From Pisaster brevispinus (Eukaryota > Echinodermata > Asteroidea > Forcipulatida > Asteriidae): a stretch of DNA of 64,000 bases. The notes beneath the pieces were generated by a model, which worked only from the letters and a program-made list of their open reading frames with translations, was not told the DNA's origin and made no database searches. The stretch is from the NCBI GenBank assembly GCA_023634235.1, contig JAMKCF010000004.1:20306027-20370026 (forward strand), written 5' to 3'. The translations under genes were made by a program, and so were the position numbers. This document shows positions 47,301 through 59,300 of this stretch, one piece after another; position 1 is the stretch's first letter, and each line of letters starts with the position of its first letter.

Positions 47301-50300
47301 CGCTAATGAATGTTTGTAGATCAGGTAAAATTACACCCGTGTCATAATCCAAGACCTTATCAGAAATTGCATCAATAAGCTGCGATGATTCGTCCAATGA
47401 TTGCATTTTGAGAAGAAATACAAGTTCATATTTTGAAAGTGTTTTTTCTCCTGTTGCCCAATCATAGGCTATTTTGCATAAAAGAGTAGACTTTCCTGAT
47501 CCAGCTTTTCCAGCTATAACAATCCGCTTAATACCAAGCTCGCGCGTTGTGATGAAATTATATCCGCTTGACTTCGTTTCGCCATGTGTGTATTGGAGAT
47601 TTGTATATATTTCTTTAATATCTCTCTTTGCATTTTCAACCCCGGGCACCGTCTGGACATATCTACCTGTGGTCATGTACTTTATTTTTAGTTCATCTTT
47701 ACATCTCTGGGCAGCCCTGCTTGCAGCTTCACTGTTGGTCTCTATGTCAAGTGCATTTGTCTCCGTATTCACATTCAACTCTCCTGATATATCAAATATA
47801 AGGGGGGAAACCAATATCAAATAGAACCAAACATTGTAAATACATTGATTTAAAAAAAAGAAGAAGTTACTTTTCAATTGAGAAATTATCTTAACTTTAG
47901 ATATAAATACAAACTGGTTTGATAACTTAAACATAAAATACCTTGTCAGGGTGGTTGTTTTAAATGGTAATAATTTCTTTTTAACTATAAGAATTATCAC
48001 CTTACCACTTTTTGTCCCCGAATTTTCGGAAGATCCCGACTTCATTTCGTTGCCTTCACTGCAGGGCTGTCTTTGCGCTGTGTCTGTAATCATCACATGA
48101 AACGGAGACAACTGACATTTCTTTCAATGTGTGAATATAAGGAACAGCATTTCAGCAAATTTTGTTTAAAAAGTAAAATAAACATACACTATGATATACA
48201 TTCAAACATATACATTTTTACAAATTGCAACAATCAAAGAAAAAGTTTACAAAATGTTTTTGTGCTATTTTGCGACAACTAAAAGAATTGTTTCCTTTTT
48301 CTTAAAGATCCATGGATTAGAAATTGTCATCAGTTTAAACTATGAAATGGGAAAATCGAAATAGCTACGTCAGGCCACTAAAACAAAATCATTTTTGAAA
48401 TTATAAAATACGGTATTCAATTTCCAAAGTTTAGGCTTAGGGCCTAAAGATTGAATAGGTGTACATTCATAGGAGGTTTAAATGCAAACTAAAATGGGAC
48501 GAATTAGTGACATAGACATAAAGGAACATGCCAGTGAGATGTGCGGCGATCGATTTGCGTGGACGTGATATCATACATATGAACTTTTGTAACTTCAAGC
48601 GCAGAGTTCGTTTGGACAAATCTCTTGATGTTTGTTATATGGATAAAGCTTTTATGGTGTTAAATTCAGATGTACATGTACAACCCACGACCTTTGCATG
48701 AAAAAAAAAACCAAAACAGGCGACAATTTGTCTCCAAATACTCTGTTATGTACATATAATTCGGTCAAGGTGTATATGCCAATCTAATAGTAGAGTTGCT
48801 TGTTCCTGCAACAAAGCTATATCTTTTAACGAGTTTGAAAACGGGCGTATCATTCACATTAACATTTCTACGTAAAAATCGCTTGGGCACACCTCTTTGA
48901 TATTTATAAGCACTTGATCTGCTAAACATTTTAGTAAGTAGTCAGACAAGTGTTTTCAGAACTTAACAAAATTACCTGTTTTGGGGGGGATAAATATTTG
49001 AGCTCCAGGACTCCCGCTTACTACAATAGTAGTATTATTCTCTCCTTTCACACTCACAGCTGACATCTGTGGACCACCTAATAGAACACAAATAACATGT
49101 GCCGATGTTGAACAAGGTACCCATGATTGAATGCAAAATTTATCTTTTGAAAGAACATATTTATTTTATCCTTAATTCTGTCATTGGTTTTGCTTCTTCC
49201 GAACTCGTGAGAATCAGATATTGATATTACAGTTTTTGAGTCATTTCAGTTAAAACATATTTTAAGAAAAGATAAACCATATATCGATGTAGCAGTAATT
49301 ATTAATCTAATTGTCATGAATTTGAATTGGGTATATTGATTAACTCTGGGTTTCAAATAAAGAAAAACTGTATTACTGGACCTTGTAATCCCTTAGTTGA
49401 TGATAAATCCCTTTGCGGTTCAATCGAATCCACTTCGCTCCCTGTAGAATGGGCTGCAGGCTCATCAGGAGATGGAGGCTTAATTGTCTTTAATTCCTTT
49501 TGTTCCTTGTGGCTTTTCCCTGCAGCAGAGGTTCCAGGTGTTTGTACTGAATCATGACATCTCTCAGCTTCATCATGCTGGAGTCTCTGATCCATACCTT
49601 GAGTACAGGGCTTTTTACAACTGTCTGTCTTTACATTTGTATGTTTCTTAGGGATAGCTCCTGTTGCATAGTTAGGCATCTGCAAAGGCGTGTTTATGAC
49701 AGCAGGAACACTCACTAATCTGGATTCATTTTGTAATGGTGTCTCACTACATCTTGTGTTATCATCATTTTGTAAATGTCCTTCAGATATACACCCAGCA
49801 CCAGAGGAAGAATCTTTGGATATATGAGCATCTTGTCCCCCATCATCACAGGCTTCCAGTAGAGTCCTTTTTTCTTTTTTCCCTTCTTTTTGCGAGGTTT
49901 TCTTTTCCCTCTTTTCTCATTGGTTTTCTCCACTGGAGAAGATATGCTTAGATGTTGTACAGAGTCACCTAGCTCATTCATAGCACTCTCTGTTCGGGGT
50001 TCACAATGGTGTGCAGTTAGAGGACAATTACAGGTGTTTTGGGTCTTGTTTTAAGCAAACCAGCAATAGGGCCAAGCAGAACCATTAATATTAGGCCAAG
50101 CAGAACCATTAATATTAGGCCAAGCAGAACCAATAATAGGGCCAAGCAGAACCAATGATAGGGCCAAGCAGAACCATTAATAAGGACAAGCATAACCATT
50201 AATAGGGCCAAGCAGAACCATTATTAGGGCCAAGCAGAACCAATACTAGAGCCAAGCAGAACCAATAATAGGGCCAAGCAGAACCAGTATAAGGACCAAG

Positions 50301-53300
50301 CAGAACCAGTATAAGGACCAAGCAGAACCAATACTAGGGCCAAGCAGAACCATTAGGATTAGTAAATAGGGCCAAGCAGCAGCGGCTTAGCCAAGGGGGG
50401 GTGGGCCTGGGGGGCACATGACCCCCCACGAATTTCCAGTACCCCCACGAAAAAAAACGTGATAGTGCTCGCAAAAAATAAAAGAAACAGAAGTGAGAAA
50501 AAAGAGGAAAATGCGTGTTTGTATAATCAAAATGTAGTCAATGATCGCAGCGGGATCGCTATTGCAGCAAAAAAATGCCATAAGAAGATGGTTGGTCCGT
50601 GCAGCATCCCCCTTACAAAATAAAAGCACCGACCCCCCCCCCCCCCCACTGATAAACCCATTCTCCCTGGCCCCCCCCCCCCCAACTTGAAAGGAATGCC
50701 ACCCCCCTGTGCCCCCCATCAAAAAAGTCCTGGCCACGCCGCTGCCAAGCAGGACAAGCTAATAATAGGGCCAAGCAGAACCATTAAAATTAGGCAAAGC
50801 AGAAGTTTTTAGGTTCAGCTCAAAACCATGCCTAAAATCAAGAACATAAGCAATTGGATTATTAACAGGTCAAGTATTAAAAGAGTAGCTTGGTATAGTA
50901 CAGATACTAAAGCAGGATTCTATGCAATGAAATCATTGATGAGTTCAGTGAAAAAAATTATCCAATAGTTCTCTTGGGGAAAATGTCAGTGTTCACACTA
51001 CCAATACCAAGCCAATTCTCAAGATAAACCAAGCAAATTCCAGGTGGATTTTATTTCCACTTGTGTGTTTGTTTCCTGCCTTCAGCAATTTCTAGAAGTT
51101 ATGTGTAGTAACAATAGGATTAATTTCTGAGCCCTTCTTCTGAGCAATGATAGCTATTTGCAATGGACACTAGCCACAGTAACTGGTTTGGTCTTTTTAC
51201 TAGTCTTACCTGTGTTCTGATTGCTAGCTCCACCCATCAACCCAGGCACCAGGCACAACTCTAGGTTGGTATCTGGTTGAATGCCCAGAATCCTCAGGGA
51301 TTGGTTGTTACAAAGCTGTTGGAAAGATTGTGTTCTATTAATTTATTTTAAATTCACATTACTTCTGTCCAAATAATTTCTTAATTCTTAATTGAACACA
51401 AATTATTGTTTTGTTACATTAAGTATGTTAAAAAGTATGTTGGTTTTAATCATCTCTTTGCAAGTAAGACTTGGAATGCTCCAGTATCCAGTTAAGTTTC
51501 TTTTCTTGTCTGTAAGCCACCAAGAAATAAATGGCAACTAATGTTGTTTGAGTTTAATAACCATTCAGTACCTCAAAGCCTTTCTTTGTGAGAAGGTGCT
51601 GCGTTTCTGTCTGAATTCCAAGTTTATCCTTGAGTGTGTCTTTGATATCAGAGATACAGGTTGATGGATGCAGTTGCAGACATAGTGTTTCTCTCACTGG
51701 ATTACGGATAAATATCTGAATCACTTGGTTTGGTGTCTTTCTGTATTGTTGTAAGAAATCACAGTCATTTTTACTCATGTGACTTTGAAAAGTAATTTTC
51801 ATGATTTATTACGGTAAACGAATATTTAGCTGTAAAAGTAAATAAACACATGAGCCAAATCTCATGTAGTACTTGCAGTAGTCAGGTGGTAAGCAGTTAG
51901 CAAATACAGAGACCTTACCCCTCGTCATCCACAATTCCTTTGGACTTGGATCTACAAGTATTTGCTGATGTTTGCTTCTTGGTGGCCTGTTTTGATATTT
52001 GTGTAGACTTAGTAGTTGCAAAAGCTACTTTTGTGGACTTTCTGACTGCCTTCTTGCTAGGGACCATCTTTGCCAGTGAATGATTGTAGACATTTTGTGC
52101 TACACTCGTTGCTTCCTGGAAGTCAGCCAGGGTTTGCAGAGGCCTTATCTAGGAGAAACAAAAAATGATATTATAACTTTTAGCATAAAGCCTTGCTTAT
52201 CCTTGCAGATAATGGTGAACCTTTCTTGGTTGTGCACTGACAATGGTTGGTATGCCATTGTGGAATATATGTAACATGCTGGGAAAAATATTACTCCCCA
52301 CAACATTGTCTTTGTTTTGTTCTATTGACACGATTGAGGATAAGGAAAAATAACACTAAACAAGAAAGTACCCCACAGACCATCATGATATTAAACAAGA
52401 AAGTACCCCATAGACCATCATGATATTAAACAAGAAAGTACCCCATAGACCATCATGATATTAAACAAGAAAGTACCCCATAGACCATCATGATATTAAA
52501 CAAGAAAGTACCCCATGCACCATCATGATATTAAACAAGAAAGTACCCCACAGACCATCATGATATTAAACAAGAAAGTACCCCATAGACCATCATGATA
52601 TTAAACAAGAAAGTACCCCACAGACCATCATGATATTAAACAAGAAAGTACCCCATAGACCATCATGATATTAAACAAGAAAGTACCCCACAGACCATCA
52701 TGATATTAAACAAGAAAGTACCCCATAGACCATCATGATATTAAACAAGAAAGTACCCCACAGACCATCATGATATTAAAAAAGAAAGTACCCCACAGAC
52801 CATCATGATATTAAACAAGAAAGTACCCCATAGACCATCATGATATTAAACAAGAAAGTACCCCATAGACCATCATGATATTAAACAAGAAAGTACCCCA
52901 CAGACCATCATGATATTAAACAAGAAAGTACCCCACAGACCATCATGATATTAAACAAGAAAGTACCCCACAGACCATCATGATATTAAAAAAGAAAGTA
53001 CCCCACAGACCATCATGATATTAAACAAGAAAGTACCCCATAGACCATCATGATATTAAACAAGAAAGTACCCCATAGACCATCATGATATTAAACAAGA
53101 AAGTACCCCATAGACCATCATGATATTAAACAAGAAAGTACCCCACAGACCATCATGATATTAAACAAGAAAGTACCCCACAGACCATCATGATATTAAA
53201 CAAGAAAGTACCCCACAGACCATCATGATATTAATGTGTGCATAAATGCAGGGTATACTTTTGGTAATTACTATACAGCTTGATGACCATAAAAACTTAC

Positions 53301-56300
53301 TTTATAAAGAACACTAAAGAGCTGTTTTTATTACAAAACTTTGTGAAAAGACTCTCTTTGAAGTAGTGTCGTTTTAGAGAAAGAGGTAATTTTCACCCCA
53401 ACAAATTTGAATCTGAGAAAGCATGAAGCATTTCTCAGGCATCTAAAAGCACACATTTCTATGCAACAAAAGTCTTTTTTCTTTAATTATTTCTTGCACC
53501 TACAGTGACCAATTGCGCCCAAATTTCACAGGTTTGTTAATTTATGCATATGTAGGATACAAGTGAGGATACTTTTCTTTGACAATTACCAAAAGTGTCC
53601 CCTGCCTTTAAGATTGTACTTGAACACCATTTATTTATTTTTATTTATTGGATTTTTGTACCCATGGTATGTTAAGTTCAAACTGGTTTTCAAACTAATT
53701 TTCAATATAAATTCATTGTGTAATACATTTTTAGTTAAAAAAAATACTCCCATCATAAATTCGCTTCAAATATAACAACAAATAACAATGATACTGACGA
53801 GTGCGTCACTCAGAGTTTTCCTGGGGATGGGCAATAACAACAAGTTATTATCTGTAGTCATCAACATACATGAATAAATTACAGGTTTGGGATACAAAGT
53901 AGTAAATCACTAATAGTGCATAGGTTATAAATAACAGTGGACCTAAAACTAATCTTTACATCTATTAATTTATTTGGGGGGGGGGGTCTTTGAATGCATC
54001 ATTTATATGTTTTACCATGACTGATGAGCAAGGGGCTGCTTGCTCTATGTTCTACTAGCGTGTCGTGGCCGAGTGGTTACGGAGCATCGGACTCAAGTTC
54101 TGGTGGCTGAGTCAACAGGGTGTGGGTTCGAATCCCGGTCATGACACTTGTGTCCTTGAGCAAGACACTTAACTATAATTGCTTCTCATCACCCAGGGGT
54201 AAATGGGTACGTGTGAGGGCAGAGATGGTTCTTGTGATTGATTTAGCTTAGTGCGCTACATATTTGGCAGCACAGGCTGTATACTCCCAAGGGAGCTGAG
54301 ATGGTTTAAGGAATGAAATAAATGGCCCAGTGACCAGGGGTAATAATGTTGAAGCGCCATGAGCGTCACTGAGTGACGGATTTGAGCGCTATATAAGAAG
54401 CCACTATTATTACTACGGCCTGTTGTATACATGATGGTAAAACATTCCAGTGATTGACTTATGTTTGAATAGAGTTTTTCAATACACCCTTATGATTTTT
54501 TTGAATCGGTTAACTCGCAGGAATTTATGTCATAGGGTGCTATGCATTTTATACCCCCTCTCAACTTCAAGTTCATGGAAACGTAGAGCAGCAAACCCTC
54601 GGAAAAACGTTAATTGGCCTAGAAAACTTACCGAATGCATTTTGTTTTCACCAGAAGAGCAGCTGTTGTCTCAAGTGCTGTCTGCTGCGTACCTGTAATT
54701 TATCGTGTTTTCGGTTTAATGGGTCAAATAATAATTCAAACTCAAACAAAATCAAACATGCAACAACGTTCTAACTACATCCCTACGCCATTGACCTTCT
54801 CTACAGCTTACAATACATGAAGTGGGATCCATTCCATACCACACCTGGCTGTCACATGACCTAGTAAACCAATGAAAGCCCCAACTACATGCACCGGGAT
54901 TCCCCCTGATGTGCAACAATTTCACACTACAAAAGGAGCCCCTTCAGGCAGGGGGCGTGCGAAAGAAAAGAGTGAACAATATATTCAGTGTATTTCGTCA
55001 CTCACGAATTCATTCTCTACAAATATAATTTCGTACCCTCAAAAGTTATTTCGAGGGAACGAAGTTATTTAGAGGTAACAAATTAACATTTCATGGGAAC
55101 AAAATATTATTTTGAGGGAACGAAATTCGATGTAATGAATGATATACATAGAATATTATTTAGTTGACTTGGGTATTCATGTGAGGTAAACATAGGAAGT
55201 GTTAGTCGATACAGTTAGTTGATCACAAGTGCATATTTTTTTAACTTCTGGCCTAGAATTGCTTTCCAGTAAGATATGGCAATTTCATTTGTTTTTAGTA
55301 TTTATTAGCCCTTTCCCGGTAAAGGCAAAAGCATTAACCAGATGTATATTAATCATGGTACAATATGCAAAGTATGATTGTCCTAGCTTGAAATACAAAA
55401 ATCGGTAGCTTACCGCCTGTGTTTGTTGGGAGACTTGGCTGGTCTGGGTCTTTTCTTCACAGACCATCACGAAGAAACTCTACGCCTCTGCCTACCGTCT
55501 AGGATTTTTTTAACCGATTTTATCTTCCCCTTTTCTTTAGGCCATCTTACTCTAAGCATTTTAATACTGTTGTCGGTTCATATGTGGATTTGGTTGTTCT
55601 TGTTCCTTACCGCTGACTGCGGGAGTGTTTCCGCTTTTCCCAGTTTTTGGGTTCCTCCTTGAGGAACTAAAAAAGTGTTGTCCGTCTTCAATATGAGTTT
55701 ATTTTGTTCTGCTGTTTGTCTCTTTTCGTTATTATTGTCCGCGTATAAATTATGTCGGTCAATCGGTGGGCTGTATGTGTTTCTCTGTCTCTTAACCCGC
55801 AATTCTAGGAAAACCACATGTTTTTTATCGAGACCGACTCTGTTCTCTGTTTAGTTGTTGGTACCATTTTATTATTTCGTCGAAGTAACGTTACAATCGT
55901 TATCCATTATTTTGCTGCCAGCTGCTGTTGTGCAGATAAATACAGTATTTTAATTAGAATGTATTTGTTTTAACATGGTTCAAATTCCTGCCAATTTATG
56001 GATTGTATGTTGCCGGGCTCCTTTATTTCAGATTTCCTTTCCTTGTCAATAATTTTCGAAGAGTGGTGCGCTTTACAGTTTTTTCCCAATATTTTACTTT
56101 AAAAAACCGATTGTTGTAAAAATGATGTTGGAGTATGGACCGTCCATGCAGAAACACTGGACCCTACATCCATGGTGTTCCATAGGACATCCTCCGTCGT
56201 AGTTGTGTGGAGGTCCATCGTAGTTGTGAGTTGGACGTCGGAGTTGCATATTGACCGCTGTGATGTGAGACGGACCAACTCACTATCACGACGGCCGTTC

Positions 56301-59300
56301 GCACAACTCATACAGAGCAATCCACAACCACGGAGGAGGCTGTTCTCTATGTAACACGAACCCTGTCATGTATGGACATTTTATTAAAACAATTCAGTAA
56401 CTATCAACAAAGTGAAATGAAAGATTGACGTACATAAAATATTTTCCTGCGTGACTTGAGGATCTTATTCTTGAGGAAGCATTGTTTTTTCTTGAGAGCT
56501 CTTGTCAATGTAGCGTTAAATGATGTGGCGACTTAGAAAAGGATGCAATGGCTAAGACTGTTTGGAATGTGGACACAAAAGGTAGTCCGAAAGTATTATC
56601 TCGTGAATAATTTCCTTTGCTATCTTTAGTTCCAAGTTGGGAAGGGACTGTATGAATCTTTTTTATAGAAAATTGATTTTTCATTTTATTTATGAGGCAC
56701 TTTGACTTTGTTTTCCTATAATAGGGTGTCTGAAGTCTTTTTATCTTGACCAGTTGTTTTCGTCATGTAACTCAAAGAATCTGTATCCTTCATTTGTTTC
56801 TCAACATTATTCTTAATTTAATAGGCCTACTGTGTTTATGTGTTTTTGTGTTGTGTTGTCCTTTAGCCTTCAAGAAAGACTATGCATGGGTCGAAAACGT
56901 CAGGACATTAACTTTTTGTGTGTATTGTAATTTTAGTAAGTCCATTTACTTCAAAAACCATGAAGTTTGTGGTTTTTATTCCATCCAATATGTTCATGTA
57001 TATAACAAGCCTAAATGGTAACTACTTTCTTTTGAAGGTTTTTATCTCTCTATTTGAACAGAATCTATCTGTACAGAATAAATTCAACAACAAAATTATT
57101 TGAAGCATTGCAAAAGTTAACTGTTGTTATTTTCTTTGTGCAGGGATCCAACCAGGAACACATTTATGGTGTCTATAAATGTAGCACCTGATGACAGAGT
57201 TGGTGTGATGGTGAATTACCAGGAGCTACTGGAAAGAAGTCAAGGATGGTACACCCAGAAGATAAGCATCAATCCACAACAAGTAAGTAACCTATTTTTT
57301 TATACTCTGTTAGCTTTACTGTGTCAGAATCTAACAAATTCTATCAGTGCATTTATTGTTTGGTTCATTTTTGTTATCAATACGTTCCAATGTGATCAAT
57401 ATGCATATAAAAGTTAACATGAAAAAACTTAATCATCCCAAGGTTGTGCGAGAGTTTGCCATCAATGCATACATAACTGAGCCTCAAGGAATCAGCAAAG
57501 TAGAAGCTGGAATAATGAAGGTCACTGGAGATGGATCTGGAGGAAGTTCATTTAGCGGCAGTAGTGGGGTTGATGGTATAACAAGCTCCTATATCTCCTT
57601 GGAAGATTACATCAGTAAGACTGGTAACTCAAGAGCTACCATGGAATTCTCACCAAGTAAAAGGGAACAACAGAATATAGGAAGCCAAGCATCTGGGATT
57701 AATGGAGATTTCATATTGAAGTATGATGTACAGCATGATCTAAATGTTGGTGATGTACAGGTACATGAAGAAGTTTATTTGTTATCTAGGGCTCATTGAG
57801 CTTTTAGTGATAATAGGAAATTGTATACCGTACATTATCGGTCTGATGTATATTTTGCGAATTAATCATATAGACATGGGATCACACCAAAGTTATACAA
57901 TATAACCTGGGAAGCAGCAGTAGAATGGCTTCTGACTGGCACCCCCAAACAAAGATATCGACAAAATTGAAAGACCTTCACCATTAGGGCTAGATACCTC
58001 AGTAGAGTGCAGGCACTCAATCTGGAGGTCGCCGGTTCAATCCTGTTCTGTCACTTTTCTTTCTGCTCAATGTAAATAATTGCATCAGAGAAGTTTGTGT
58101 GTGTGTGTTTGACCCTCACACTGATGAGTGATGACCACTGTATACTCAATGCTTTCCAGCGCTGCTTTCTGATCTTTCTGAGTCTAACTGGTCTCTCATC
58201 ACTAGGCACACTTAATGTTTTTGTGGTTAAGACATCTGCCCCTGAAACATATGCAGTGCTTATCACACATCAGTGTATTGGTAAAACCAAAAGTTTATTC
58301 TTACTCAAATATAAAAGTTTAACTATTAAATTGAACAACATCAAGGATAACTCTTCTACTTTCAATAAATATTGAAATATTTGCATAATTTCAGTGGTTA
58401 ATTGGCGTGAAGCACTCTTTTATTGGAAACATTTTGTTGCTTTTTTCTCTCTCTCTACTCTTATAACAGACTTTTGGAGACATCTTTGTTCATCATTTTT
58501 CTCCCGGTGGTCTGAGTCCAATTCGTAAAACTGTGGCTTTTGTTATTGATGTGAGTGGATCTATGTTTGGTCAAAAGCTTCGACAAACCAAGGAAGCATT
58601 GGCTACAATCATGGACCAGATGAGACCCAATGATCGCTTCAATATCATCCCATTTTCAGATGAGGTAAAGTTAAAACTGGATGCAAATGTAGTGCATGTA
58701 AAACTTGTTCAACTGTTTGTGTATCAGTTATCTTTTGTATATACGTTTTATCTTGAATTGGTGACTAATGCAAATGAAACTCAAACATTTTCAGATTATA
58801 CAATGCATGTGTTGGTTCCTTGGTAAGAATTGAAAATTGAAATACTTACTTGAAGAGTTTAATCGAGAATATCGGAACAAATATTATTGGTCATCGCATA
58901 GATGTGTGCCTTTAAAGCTTATTCTTTATTTGTTACAGGTTTACTTCTGGAGAGAGGATGAAATGGTTGAAGCTTTATCTCCAAACATCAACAAAGCTAA
59001 AAGATATATTAACCAATTAGAATCAAAGGCTGGTAAGAAATCAATTATCATACAAGGCTCAACTTTGTGGGTAAAGACCGAAGGGCTTGTAGCTCAAGAA
59101 GTTTACTGGACCAGAATTTGTTTTACAAGACCAGAACTGAAAACGCCTACAGTTGAACTGTTTTAATTTGAACAAGCACCAAGAGAATATTTATCTCATT
59201 TGTTTTATGGGTACATATTCTTGAATATTCAACAGAACTGAAAGAGATTTATTAGAGACTGAAAGTCAACATTTGAACAAAAACACAAGACTGCTGAATT

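Noticed and set aside
51919..52067. Resemblance of the basic segment (R-K-S-T, T-K-K-Q-T) to the histone H3 tail
   Set aside because: Only short common basic motifs in a low-complexity Lys/Thr/Ser region; not enough to claim mimicry.
52354..53234. CRISPR-like regular array
   Set aside because: Repeats are directly adjacent with no spacers, and the genome is eukaryotic; it is a minisatellite.
54057..54145. Functional tRNA-Leu gene
   Set aside because: The tRNA-like part continues into a SINE body and tail shared with another copy at 27549-28567, and pairing is imperfect.
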